Below are positions 32,865-41,137 of a DNA stretch of 49,438 nucleotides, in pieces. The notes beneath the pieces are model-generated. The model saw only the letters and a program-made list of their open reading frames with translations. It was not told the DNA's origin and searched no databases. The first letter of the stretch is position 1. Each line of letters opens with the position of its first letter. The position numbers and the translations under genes are program-made. Source of the DNA: Alphaproteobacteria bacterium (GTDB lineage: Bacteria > Pseudomonadota > Alphaproteobacteria > Bin95); assembly GCA_022822125.1 (NCBI GenBank), contig JAJECF010000047.1, positions 1 to 49,438 of the forward strand, written 5' to 3'.

Positions 32865-34454
32865 ATGCAGTTCCGGAAACTTCTGATCGGCTGCGCGCTC
32901 GCCGCCTTTGCCGCCGCGCCGGCCTGGGGGCAGGGCGGCACGCTGACCGTCGGCCTCAAGGCGGAGCCGTCGTCCATCGACCCGCACTACCACAATCTCG
33001 GCCCGAACAACTCCATGGCGGCGCACTATTTCAGCCGCCTCGTGGAGCAGGACGACAAGCTCCGGCTGCTGCCGGGCCTCGCCGTGTCGTGGCAGCCGGT
33101 CGATAACACGACCTGGGAGTTCAAGCTGCGCGAGGGCGTGAAATTCCACGACGGGTCCGACTTCAATGCCGACGACGTACTGTTCACCTTCGAACGCGCG
33201 CCCAACGTGCCGAAGTCACCGTCGAGCTTTGCGACCTACCTCAAGGGCAAGACCTTCGAGAAGGTGGACGACTACACGATCCGTATCGGGACCGAGCGGC
33301 CCTATCCGCTGATGCCCGTCGACATGGCGCAAGTGCCGATCATTTCCGCCGATGTGGGCGCCGATGTCGCCACGGCCGACTTCAACTCGGGCAAGGCGGC
33401 CATCGGGACCGGCCCCTACCGCTTCGTCGAATGGGTGCCCGGCGACCGGCTCGTGATCGAGCGCAATGACGACTATTTCGACGCCAAGCCGGAATGGGAG
33501 AAGATCGTCTTCAAGCCGATCAAGTCCGGCCCGGCGCGCGTCGCCGCGCTGCTCGCAGGCGATGTGGACTTCATCGACAATGTGCCGCCGATCGACATTC
33601 CGCGCCTCAAGGGCGATGAGAACGTGCAGGTGAGCCAGGGCGTCTCCAGCCGGGTGATCTACCTGCATATGGACCAGTACCGGGAGAGCTCCCCCTTCGT
33701 GAAAGCGAACGGAGGCGGCGAGATCAAGAACCCGCTTCTGGACGTGCGCGTGCGCAAGGCGATCTCCAAGGCCATCGACCGCGACGCGATCGTGGACCGG
33801 GTGATGGAAGGCGTGGCCATCAAGGCGGGCCAATTGCTGCCCGAGGGCTTCTTCGGCGTCACGCCCAATCTGAAGCCCGAGCCCTACGACCCCGAAGGCG
33901 CCAAGGCGCTGCTGGCCGAGGCCGGCTATCCGGACGGGTTCGAGCTCACCATCCACGGGCCCAATGACCGCTATATCAACGACGCCAAGATCTGCGAGGC
34001 GGTGGCCCAGATGCTGACCCGCATCGGCATCAGGACGGCGGTCGAGACCATGCCCAAGGCGGTCTATTTCCGTCGCGCGAGCCGCGGCGGGCCGGACAAC
34101 TCGCCGGAGTTCAGCTTCATCCTGGTCGGCTGGGGCTCGGGCACGGGCGAGTCCTCCTCGCCGCTCAGGGCTCTCCTCCATACCTATGACAAGGACCGGG
34201 GCATGGGCGCCGCCAATCGGGGCCGGCATTCCGATCCCGAGGTGGACAAGCTGGTCGAGGACGCGCTGGCGACAGTGGACGACGATGCGCGCCTCAAGCT
34301 GCTGCAGGGGGCTACGGAGCTCGCCATCGGGCGCAACCAGGGCATCATCCCGACGCATTACCAGGTCAACACCTGGGCCGGGAAGAAGGGCCTGTCCTAT
34401 ACGGCGCGGGCGGACGAGCGCACCATCGCCATGGGCGTGACCTCCGACAAGTAG
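32865..34454 (+). CDS. ABC transporter substrate-binding protein, family 5 (peptide type)
   Basis: 529-residue periplasmic binding protein with a signal peptide (MQFRKLLIGCALAAFAAAPA, cleavage after AWG near residue 22). Family 5 signatures: SIDPHYHNLGPNN, WEFKLREGVKFHDGSDFNAD near 83-102, AIGTGPYRFVEW near 180 and VRKAISKAIDRDAIVD near 300. The ATG at 32865 has AGGAGAAGGAAG upstream; an earlier in-frame start would run back into the MlrC gene. It is the first gene of a complete Dpp/Opp set (two permeases, two ATPases). A strong stem-loop follows the stop. Confidence 0.94.
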   Translation: MQFRKLLIGCALAAFAAAPAWGQGGTLTVGLKAEPSSIDPHYHNLGPNNSMAAHYFSRLVEQDDKLRLLPGLAVSWQPVDNTTWEFKLREGVKFHDGSDFNADDVLFTFERAPNVPKSPSSFATYLKGKTFEKVDDYTIRIGTERPYPLMPVDMAQVPIISADVGADVATADFNSGKAAIGTGPYRFVEWVPGDRLVIERNDDYFDAKPEWEKIVFKPIKSGPARVAALLAGDVDFIDNVPPIDIPRLKGDENVQVSQGVSSRVIYLHMDQYRESSPFVKANGGGEIKNPLLDVRVRKAISKAIDRDAIVDRVMEGVAIKAGQLLPEGFFGVTPNLKPEPYDPEGAKALLAEAGYPDGFELTIHGPNDRYINDAKICEAVAQMLTRIGIRTAVETMPKAVYFRRASRGGPDNSPEFSFILVGWGSGTGESSSPLRALLHTYDKDRGMGAANRGRHSDPEVDKLVEDALATVDDDARLKLLQGATELAIGRNQGIIPTHYQVNTWAGKKGLSYTARADERTIAMGVTSDK

Positions 34455-34461
34455 CGGGAAC

Positions 34462-34491
34462 CGCGCGGGCGGCGCTGCCGCCGCCCGCGCG
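34462..34491 (+). terminator. Intercistronic stem-loop between binding protein and permease
   Basis: A perfect 13-base-pair GC stem, CGCGCGGGCGGCG (34462-34474) and CGCCGCCCGCGCG (34479-34491), with a 4-base loop. It starts 8 bases after the binding-protein stop. No T-run follows, so it is not a classical terminator; protecting the binding-protein message or causing partial polarity is more likely. Its position matches the hairpin at 1223-1254 in the other peptide importer. Confidence 0.7.
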
Positions 34492-34514
34492 CCCTGCGGA
34501 AGCGCCGAGGCTCC

Positions 34515-35492
34515 ATGACCGTCTTCATTATCCGGCGGCTGATGCAGAGTTCGGTCGTCGTCGCGGTGATGTCGCTGCTGGTCTTCGTCGGCGTCAACAT
34601 CGTCGGCGACCCGGTCGATATGCTCATCAACCCGGAGGCCGACCAGGCCGAGATCGAGCGGGTGATGCGCGACCTCGGCCTCGACCGGCCGGTGCATGAG
34701 CAATACGGCTATTTCGTCGTCAACGCGCTCCAGGGCGATCTCGGCAAGTCCTTCATCTTCGGCGAGCCGGCGCTGCAGCTCATCGTGCAGCGCATGCCGG
34801 CCACTTTCGAGCTTGCGATCGCGGCGCTGCTGATCGCCGTGGTGCTCGGCATTCCGCTCGGCGTCATTGCGGGGCTCCGGCCCGAAGCCAAGTCCTCCAA
34901 GGCGATCATGGCGGGCTCGATCCTCGGCTTCAGCCTGCCGAGCTTCTGGGTCGGCATCATGATGATCATGCTGTTCGCCGTGATGCTGGGCTGGCTGCCT
35001 TCGACCGGACGGGGCGACACCGTGCCCTTCCTCGGCATGCAGGTCAGCTTCCTCACCTGGGACGGGCTGCAGCACCTGCTGCTGCCGGCGATCAACCTCT
35101 CGCTCTTCAAGCTCTCGCTCGTCATCCGGCTCGCGCGCGCCGGCACGCGGGAGGTCGTCCACCAGGACTACATCAAATTCGCGCGCGCCAAGGGGCTGAG
35201 CGAAGGCCGGGTGGTGCTGGTCCACCTGCTCAAGAACATCATGATTCCGGTGGTGACCGTGCTCGGCCTCGAATTCGGCGGGCTCGTGGCCTTTTCGGTG
35301 GTGACCGAGACGGTGTTCGCCTGGCCCGGCATGGGCAAGCTCATCATCGATTCTCTGCACGAACTCGACCGGCCGGTGGTCGTCGCCTATCTCATGATCG
35401 TGGTGCTGATGTTCGTCATCATCAACCTCCTGGTGGATATCGTCTATTCGGTCCTCGACCCCCGGGTCCGTCTCCAGGACGCTCGCGCATGA
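34515..35492 (+). CDS. dppB: ABC transporter permease, DppB family
   Basis: 325-residue permease with an N-terminal helix (QSSVVVAVMSLLVFVGVNIV, about residues 10-30) and about five more segments. The EAA-type loop DYIKFARAKGLSEGRVVLVH lies near residues 217-236. The start ATG has a modest GAGG upstream. The stop overlaps the DppC start by four bases (ATGA at 35489-35492), so the two permeases are made together as expected for a heterodimeric channel. The symbol is by family position only; the substrate may be peptides or other small molecules. Confidence 0.93.
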   Translation: MTVFIIRRLMQSSVVVAVMSLLVFVGVNIVGDPVDMLINPEADQAEIERVMRDLGLDRPVHEQYGYFVVNALQGDLGKSFIFGEPALQLIVQRMPATFELAIAALLIAVVLGIPLGVIAGLRPEAKSSKAIMAGSILGFSLPSFWVGIMMIMLFAVMLGWLPSTGRGDTVPFLGMQVSFLTWDGLQHLLLPAINLSLFKLSLVIRLARAGTREVVHQDYIKFARAKGLSEGRVVLVHLLKNIMIPVVTVLGLEFGGLVAFSVVTETVFAWPGMGKLIIDSLHELDRPVVVAYLMIVVLMFVIINLLVDIVYSVLDPRVRLQDARA

Positions 35493-36400
35493 CCGCCGGG
35501 ACCGACAGGCGGGCGCAGGCCGTCGCCGTAGAAACCCCGTTCCGCCGCTTCGCCTCGGACTTCTTCGAGAGCCGCATTGCGACGGTGGCGCTCGCGGTCT
35601 TCGCGGTCATCGCTTTCATCGCGCTCTTCGCGCCCTGGATCGCGCCGACCGACCCTTACGACCTGGCGCAGGTGAGCGTGCTCGATTCGCACATGCCGCC
35701 CGGCGCCGAGACCTTCGATGGGCGCGTCTTCTGGCTGGGCACGGACGGCGCCGGGCGCGACCTCGTCAGCGCGATCTGCTACGGGCTCAGGATCAGCCTC
35801 GGCGTCGGCGTGATGAGCGGCGTCATCGCCATGGCCATCGGCTGCGCCGTCGGCCTCGCCGCCGCCTATTTCGGCGGGCGCGTCGATACGCTCATCATGC
35901 GCATCGTCGATATCCAGCTGAGCTTCCCCTCGATCCTGGTGGCGCTGGTGCTGCTGGCGGTATTGGGCAAGGGCGTGGACAAGATCCTGATCGCGCTCGT
36001 GACCGTGCAGTGGGCCTATTACGCGCGCACGGTCCGCGCGAGCGCGCTGGTCGAGCGCTCCAAGGAATATATCGACGCCGCCTCCTGCCTCGCGCTCGGC
36101 CACCGGCGCATCCTGTTCCGCCACCTGCTGCCCAACTGCCTGCCGCCGCTGATCGTGGTGGTGACGGTCCAGACCGCGCACGCCATCGCGCTGGAGGCGA
36201 CGCTGAGCTTCCTCGGTATCGGCCTGCCGATCACCGAGCCCTCCCTCGGCCTGCTGATCGCCAACGGCTTCGAATACATGCTCAGCATGAAATACTGGAT
36301 CAGCGTCTATCCGGGCGTGGCGCTGCTCGTCACCATCGTCTCGATCAACCTGGTGGGCGACCAGCTGCGCGACATCCTCAACCCGCGATTGCAGAAATAG
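35489..36400 (+). CDS. dppC: ABC transporter permease, DppC family
   Basis: 303-residue second permease. The long N-terminal cytoplasmic tail and first helix (IATVALAVFAVIAFIALFAP, about residues 31-50) are typical of DppC, as are LGTDGAGRDLVSAICYGLRI near 83-102, KEYIDAASCLALGHRRILFR near 191-210 (the EAA loop) and LEATLSFLGIGLP near 237. It overlaps dppB by four bases and is followed after four bases by the first ATPase gene. Confidence 0.94.
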   Translation: MTAGTDRRAQAVAVETPFRRFASDFFESRIATVALAVFAVIAFIALFAPWIAPTDPYDLAQVSVLDSHMPPGAETFDGRVFWLGTDGAGRDLVSAICYGLRISLGVGVMSGVIAMAIGCAVGLAAAYFGGRVDTLIMRIVDIQLSFPSILVALVLLAVLGKGVDKILIALVTVQWAYYARTVRASALVERSKEYIDAASCLALGHRRILFRHLLPNCLPPLIVVVTVQTAHAIALEATLSFLGIGLPITEPSLGLLIANGFEYMLSMKYWISVYPGVALLVTIVSINLVGDQLRDILNPRLQK

Positions 36401-36404
36401 CCTC

Positions 36405-37388
36405 ATGGCAGCGGCGAACGCCACCCTGGCCGTCGAGGGCCTGAAGACGCATTTCTTCACCAAGGCGGGCATCGTCAAGGCCGTGGACGGGGTGAGCTTC
36501 GAGGTCGGCCGCGGCGAGATCATGGGGCTGGTCGGCGAATCCGGCTCCGGCAAGTCGGTCACCGGCTTCTCGATCATGCGCCTGGTGGACCCGCCGGGCC
36601 GGGTCGTGGAGGGCCGCATCCTCCACAATGGCGAGGATCTTGTCGGGCTGGACGATGAGCGGATGCGCAATCTTCGCGGCAACCGCATCGCGATGATCTT
36701 CCAGGACCCGATGATGACGCTGAACCCGGTGCTGCGCATCGAAACGCAGATGGTCGAGGCGGTGCAGGCGCACAATCCGGTCTCGAAGGACGAGGCCCGC
36801 GGCAAGGCCCGCGATGCGCTGGGCCAGGTGGGTATCCCCTCGCCGGACGAGCGCCTCCGGGCCTATCCGCACCAGTTCTCCGGCGGCATGCGCCAGCGTG
36901 TCGCCATCGCCATCGCGCTGCTGAACAAGCCGGACCTCATCATCGCCGACGAGCCGACCACGGCGCTCGATGTCACCATCCAGGGGCAGATTCTCTACGA
37001 AGCGCAGAAGCTCTGCCGGGAGTCCGGCGCGGCGATGATCTGGATTACCCACGACCTCGCCGTCGTCGCGGGAATCGCGGACCGCATCTGCGTCATGTAT
37101 GCCGGGCGCATTGTCGAGCAGGGAGAGACCGGCGACATCATCGACCGGCCGGCGCATCCCTATACGCGCGGCCTGATCGGCTCCGTGCCTAGCCGCAACA
37201 CGCGCGGCGGCCGGCTGTTCCAGATTCCCGGCATGACGCCCTCGCTGCTGAACCTCGCGCCCGGCTGCGCCTTCCGGGAGCGCTGCCCGGCGGCGGACGG
37301 CGCCTGCGCCGTGGAGCCGGAGACCTCGCACCCGCTGGCCGGCCGGGAGCTTCGTTGCCACCATCCGCAATTGGAGGCCGCGCCGTGA
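36405..37388 (+). CDS. dppD: ABC transporter ATP-binding protein, DppD family
   Basis: 327-residue ATPase of the peptide importer. Walker A is GESGSGKSV near residues 43-51, the signature FSGGMRQRV near 159, Walker [15 protein letters not shown] near 178 and the H-loop His in [11 protein letters not shown]. The C-terminal oligopeptide-transporter extension carries four cysteines ([15 protein letters not shown] and the Cys in LRCHHP) that in homologues bind an Fe-S cluster. The stop overlaps the DppF start as GTGA. Confidence 0.95.
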   Translation: MAAANATLAVEGLKTHFFTKAGIVKAVDGVSFEVGRGEIMGLVGESGSGKSVTGFSIMRLVDPPGRVVEGRILHNGEDLVGLDDERMRNLRGNRIAMIFQDPMMTLNPVLRIETQMVEAVQAHNPVSKDEARGKARDALGQVGIPSPDERLRAYPHQFSGGMRQRVAIAIALLNKPDLIIADEPTTALDVTIQGQILYEAQKLCRESGAAMIWITHDLAVVAGIADRICVMYAGRIVEQGETGDIIDRPAHPYTRGLIGSVPSRNTRGGRLFQIPGMTPSLLNLAPGCAFRERCPAADGACAVEPETSHPLAGRELRCHHPQLEAAP

Positions 37389-38368
37389 TCGAGGCGCGGG
37401 AGGTCAGCAAGCGGTTCGTGAAGACGCCGGACCTCGCGGCCCGGCTCGCCGGCCGGCTCGGCGCCGATGTCCATGAAGAAACCGTGCATGCGCTCGACGG
37501 CGTGACGATCTCGGTCGAGCGCGGCGAGGTCGTCGGGCTCGTCGGCGAGTCCGGTTGCGGCAAGTCCACCTTCGGGCGGATCGTCGCCGGCATCATGGAG
37601 CCGACCGAGGGCGCGGTGTTCTACCGGGGCCGGGACCTGAAGACGCTTCAGGGCCGGGAGGCGCGCGAGGCCGCGCTCCAGGTGCAGATGATCTTCCAGG
37701 ACCCGTTCGCCTCGCTCAATCCGCGCATGCGGGTTGAGGACATCGTCGGCGAGGCGCCGCTGCTCCACGGCATCGTCGCGAAGGGCGAACGGGCCGATTA
37801 TATCGACGCCACCATGCGCCGCGTCGGGCTCGACCCGGCCTTCAAGCGGCGCTATCCGCACCAGTTCTCCGGCGGCCAGCGCCAGCGCATCGGCATCGCC
37901 CGCGCGCTCGCGGTCAACCCGGAATTTCTGGTCTGCGACGAGGCCGTGGCGGCGCTTGACGTCTCGATCCAGGCGCAGGTGCTCAACCTGTTCATGGACC
38001 TGCGCCGGGACCTCGACCTCACCTACCTGTTCATCAGCCACGATCTCAGCGTGGTGGAGCATATCTCGGACCGGGTGGTCATCATGTATCTCGGCCGCGT
38101 GGTCGAGTCGGCTCCGACAGGACCGCTGTTCGACGGGCCGAACCACCCCTATACGCAGGCGCTGCTGGCGGGCGCGCCGACGCTCGACGCGCGCCGGCGC
38201 ATCTACGAGCCGGTCAAGGGCGAGATTCCTTCGCCGCTCGACCCGCCGACGGGCTGCCATTTCCATCCGCGCTGCCCGCACGCGACGAAGCGTTGCCGCG
38301 AGGAGGCGCCGGCGCTTAAGGAGATCGCGCCCGGACGGCATTCGGCCTGCCATCTGAACGACGGCTGA
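37385..38368 (+). CDS. dppF: ABC transporter ATP-binding protein, DppF family
   Basis: 327-residue partner ATPase. Walker A GESGCGKSTF near residues 55-64, signature FSGGQRQRIG, Walker B LVCDEAVAALDVS and H-loop ISHDLSVVEHI are intact. The C-terminal extension again has the cysteine set (GCHFHPRCPHATKRC). The start is the GTG at 37385 overlapping the dppD stop (GTGA); an in-frame ATG at 37355 would overlap dppD by 34 bases and lacks support. It completes the importer. A deoxyribosyltransferase gene follows 36 bases later. Confidence 0.95.
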   Translation: MIEAREVSKRFVKTPDLAARLAGRLGADVHEETVHALDGVTISVERGEVVGLVGESGCGKSTFGRIVAGIMEPTEGAVFYRGRDLKTLQGREAREAALQVQMIFQDPFASLNPRMRVEDIVGEAPLLHGIVAKGERADYIDATMRRVGLDPAFKRRYPHQFSGGQRQRIGIARALAVNPEFLVCDEAVAALDVSIQAQVLNLFMDLRRDLDLTYLFISHDLSVVEHISDRVVIMYLGRVVESAPTGPLFDGPNHPYTQALLAGAPTLDARRRIYEPVKGEIPSPLDPPTGCHFHPRCPHATKRCREEAPALKEIAPGRHSACHLNDG

Positions 38369-38404
38369 GGCCCCCGCCGGGCGAACGTTGGACAGGAGGC
38401 GGCG

Positions 38405-38881
38405 ATGAACGCGCGCAAGACGCTTTACCTGGCGAACCCCTACGGCTTCTCGGCGCAGCAGAAGGAGGGGCCGCTCAAGGTGCTGTCGGCGGCGCTGGAA
38501 GCGGCCGGGGCGGAGGTGTGGGAGCCGTTCGCCCGCAACAACCAGATCGACCGCGCCGAGGCCGGCTGGGCCTGGCGCATCGCGCAGGCGGACATGCGCG
38601 ATGTGCGCGAGGCGGACGGGCTGTTCGCGGTCGTGAACGGCTGCCCGCCGGACGAGGGCGTGATGGTGGAGCTCGGCCTGGCCTTCGCCTGGGAGAAGCC
38701 GGTCTTCCTCTTCCGCGACGATTTCCGCCGCTGCACGGACAGCGAGCAATACCCCCTCAACCTCATGGTCTTCGCCGGCCTCCCCGCCACCGGCTGGGAG
38801 GACTACTGGTACACCTCAATCGAGGAAATCGCCGACCCTGCGAAGGCGCTGGCGCGGTGGTTGGGAGATGGGTCGCGCTGA
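38405..38881 (+). CDS. Nucleoside 2-deoxyribosyltransferase family protein
   Basis: 158-residue Rossmann-like enzyme of the NDT family (PF05014), which transfers or hydrolyses deoxyribose on nucleosides. YLANPYGFS (residues 8-16) is the substrate-binding N-terminus; PDEGVMVELGLAFAWEKPV (82-100) holds the expected active-site Asp83 and nucleophile Glu89; NLMVFAG near 119 completes the pocket. Length is normal. CAGGAGGCGGCG precedes the ATG. It lies at the 3' end of the peptide-importer operon and probably shares its transcript. A link between peptide uptake and nucleoside salvage is not obvious. Confidence 0.88.
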   Translation: MNARKTLYLANPYGFSAQQKEGPLKVLSAALEAAGAEVWEPFARNNQIDRAEAGWAWRIAQADMRDVREADGLFAVVNGCPPDEGVMVELGLAFAWEKPVFLFRDDFRRCTDSEQYPLNLMVFAGLPATGWEDYWYTSIEEIADPAKALARWLGDGSR

Positions 38882-38916
38882 TAGCAGCCAACGGAGCGAG
38901 AGCCGGTGTGAGTGCC

Positions 38917-39948
38917 CTATGAGGGCGTTGACTGCCAATCCGTTCTCCGAACGCTATCCGATTTCAGATACACATTCTCCGGATTTTGACCGAAGTTCTG
39001 TATTAGCTTTTTGGTGTATCGTACCAAATCGTTAGCACTCCAATGCGTTTCGACATACAGTGACGCGCCTGCGACTTGACGCGCCTCCCTAAAATCGTTC
39101 CCTAACGGATGTTGGGCGATGTCGTTGACCAAATAACGCTTCCTTGTGACCTGCATTCGGGAATTTGTTTGACCGATCATCCCCTTACTATGTAACCATG
39201 TAATGGTCTGTAACAGTATATCTTTCCACCTTCTCGTGGCAAATTCTGAACCATCGGGCATTCTTATGGCCGCTGGAGGAGCGCTCCCGGAGACTTTGTT
39301 CAATTCGACAATGCACTTCCACCCCGATATATCCTCAGAATCTATTTTGTATCCTACTATTTGAGCGGATTGCGGGTCAATTGCATCGGGCAATGCTGCT
39401 GGAAAATAATAGTCCGATTCAGCAAGAATCGGGTCCTTCACTAACTGTACCTCCCCGGACGATATATGCGGACACCATAGAACGAGCATTCCAAGAGTAA
39501 TCTTATCGACAGGGGTGCTATCGAGTGAGATATCCAAAATGCGTCGATCCTCTATCGGCCTCTGCTCGAATACGGAATATAACTCCCAATGGTTGCCGTC
39601 CGTCAGCCCGGCGTAAGGTATGCCCGCCATATTACCGTAATTTACCATCTGCATACGGTGCGTTGTCAGAGATTCTCCGAGTCTTTTCGCTTCCAGGACG
39701 GCAACCGGTTTCCTGTTCGGGGAGAGCAATGCGTAGTCGGCCAGCTTGCCACCGATCTCGAACTCGGGAACGACTAGGGACGGATCGGCCGGGTCCCAGC
39801 CTAGCGCCGCCAGCATCGGGTCGATAAGCGCCATACGCGTGCGGGTCTCGTTTACCCGAAGGGCTGCTCCGTGGAGTTTCAACCGCTCTTTCAACCGCTC
39901 GACAGTATCGACCAGACTCTGCAACAACATCTGTTCTCTCCCTGTCAT
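38917..39948 (-). CDS. Orphan protein with HsdR N-terminal-like (PD-(D/E)XK) domain; likely acquired
   Basis: 343 residues. The first 110 resemble the N-terminal nuclease domain of type I restriction R subunits: MALIDPMLAALGWDPADPSL, then the catalytic pattern Asp71 (KLADYALL) and Glu86-Ala-Lys88 (AVLEAKRLGE). The C-terminal part (about 230-343), with RRWKDILLQTITWLHSKGMI and GASLYVETHWSANDLVRYTK, is a module I have seen on other restriction-like proteins but cannot name. GC is much lower than neighbours: 28, 29 and 32 of 60 in three sampled lines against 40 of 60 in the Mrp gene. No HsdM or HsdS is present. The ATG overlaps the upstream stop (ATGA); a second ATG at 39930 has the better site GGGAGAG. 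Confidence 0.75.
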   Translation of the reverse strand: MTGREQMLLQSLVDTVERLKERLKLHGAALRVNETRTRMALIDPMLAALGWDPADPSLVVPEFEIGGKLADYALLSPNRKPVAVLEAKRLGESLTTHRMQMVNYGNMAGIPYAGLTDGNHWELYSVFEQRPIEDRRILDISLDSTPVDKITLGMLVLWCPHISSGEVQLVKDPILAESDYYFPAALPDAIDPQSAQIVGYKIDSEDISGWKCIVELNKVSGSAPPAAIRMPDGSEFATRRWKDILLQTITWLHSKGMIGQTNSRMQVTRKRYLVNDIAQHPLGNDFREARQVAGASLYVETHWSANDLVRYTKKLIQNFGQNPENVYLKSDSVRRTDWQSTPS

Positions 39949-40424
39949 CCTTCAAGATCGCCGTGGATGGCGAATTGTTCGAGGCCGGCGTCCTGGGGCT
40001 TTATGGAGCGGAAGCTTTCGCGGACGCCGGCTTCGGTGAGTTCGCGGGCGACCGTCAGCAGCGTGTTGGGGTCGTGGTCCTCGCAGAGCTCGGCCATGTG
40101 CGCCAGTTCCTCCCTAGCGACGGGCAGCGCCGCCTCGATCGAGGGCGCGCCGTAAATCCGGACAAAATGCTCGGCCAGCCGCCGGGCCAGCGCCTCGAAT
40201 TCCTCCTCCTGGACCGCGGTGACGGCGACGAAGGTGACGCGCCCGAAGGTCTCGACGCCGAGCCAGCCATTGGCGAAGGCCTGCCGCGCCTTGCCGACCA
40301 GGTCCGCCTCGGACCAGTTGGAGAACTCGAAGCCGCCCGGAACGCACCATTCGCCGGTGCGCGCCGGGCTGTGGAAGATGCGCAGGTCGCTTTCGTCGAA
40401 ATGGATGGCGCGCGCGAGATTCAC
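39945..40424 (-). CDS. DUF6505 family protein
   Basis: 159-residue cytoplasmic protein of unknown function. The family features I recognise are the N-terminal RAIHFDESDLRIFHSPARTG and the block GKARQAFANGWLGVETFGRV near residues 43-62. No signal peptide, membrane segment or metal-binding cluster; two isolated cysteines (in GEWCVPGG and AELCEDHD). The start is a GTG at 40422-40424 overlapping the previous stop as GTGA, with GAGGGGGACC upstream. I associate this family with DUF6494, Mrp and the DUF4444 ligase-like protein in alphaproteobacteria, the same four-gene order as here. Confidence 0.8.
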   Translation of the reverse strand: MNLARAIHFDESDLRIFHSPARTGEWCVPGGFEFSNWSEADLVGKARQAFANGWLGVETFGRVTFVAVTAVQEEEFEALARRLAEHFVRIYGAPSIEAALPVAREELAHMAELCEDHDPNTLLTVARELTEAGVRESFRSIKPQDAGLEQFAIHGDLEG

Positions 40425-41137
40425 TTCGGTCCCCCTCGTTCCAAGAGGCCGGAGAGCGGCAGCAGGCTCGTCGTCCCGCCCTCGCGCAGCAGCATGCCGA
40501 AGCGCTCGTCGACGCCGACGAAGATACCCGTCCGTCCGTCTATGGCGACCTCCTCGCCGATGCCGTGGGCAAGGCCGCGCCATTCGCCGTGCAGCGGCCC
40601 CGTGCCGTCGTCCGACCAGCGGTTGATCCAGACCAGCGTGTGGCGCGACCAGCTCTCCAGCAGCGCGTCGGGCGCAACCTCCACGCAGCCCTCCTCATAG
40701 AGCGATGTCCGGTCCGGCGCCGCCCCGGGCGCATCCCCGTCCCCGGCGATGAGCGGCACTTCGAGGCCGACGACCAGCCAGTCGGGCACGTCTTCCGGCG
40801 CGCAATCGGACGCGGCGGCGCGAAGCCTGCCGCAGGAGGCGCCGTTCACCAATATGCCGCCCTCCCATCTGAGATGCACGGCGACTTCCGGCGGCGCGAG
40901 CGCGCCGAGCGCGTTCTGGAACCCGACCCCGCAGGCCGGCAGCATCGCCATCGCGTCCTCCAGCGGCACTTCCGGCGCGAACACGATGGCCGCCGCCAGC
41001 CGGTCCGCGCCGATATTGTAGATGACGGTGCCGCCGTCGCAGCCGAGCGCGGCCAGCGCGCAGGCCTTGGCGAAGGGGTCCGTGCGGCCCCCGACGGCCT
41101 GACCCGTGAGCAGGGGCGGGAAGACCGGCTCGCTCAT
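40421..41137 (-). CDS. Biotin/lipoate protein-ligase-like protein with DUF4444 C-terminus
   Basis: 238 residues. The N-terminal 130 have the biotin-protein-ligase fold (GADRLAAAIVFAPEVPL..., then HLRWEGGILVNGASCGRL aligning with the LKWPNDLLVDGRKLAG region). The lysine of GRKLAG is not conserved (NGASCG here), and the glycine/arginine-rich biotin loop GRGRRGR is absent, so ordinary biotinylation looks unlikely. The C-terminal 70 residues (WRGLAHGIGEEVAIDGRTGI...) form a DUF4444, SH3-like module like the one at the end of BirA. It is joined to its neighbours by ATGA and GTGA overlaps. Probably a cofactor-binding or transfer protein; function unknown. Confidence 0.82.
   Translation of the reverse strand: MSEPVFPPLLTGQAVGGRTDPFAKACALAALGCDGGTVIYNIGADRLAAAIVFAPEVPLEDAMAMLPACGVGFQNALGALAPPEVAVHLRWEGGILVNGASCGRLRAAASDCAPEDVPDWLVVGLEVPLIAGDGDAPGAAPDRTSLYEEGCVEVAPDALLESWSRHTLVWINRWSDDGTGPLHGEWRGLAHGIGEEVAIDGRTGIFVGVDERFGMLLREGGTTSLLPLSGLLERGGPK

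Noticed and set aside
38914..38926. GCCCTATGAGGGC palindrome between the deoxyribosyltransferase and the HsdR-like gene as a terminator.
   Set aside because: Only five base pairs with a three-base loop and no T-run on either strand.
40421..41137. Functional biotin-protein ligase (birA).
   Set aside because: The GRGRRGR loop and the GRKLAG lysine are missing and there is no biotin operon or carrier protein nearby; described as ligase-like instead.
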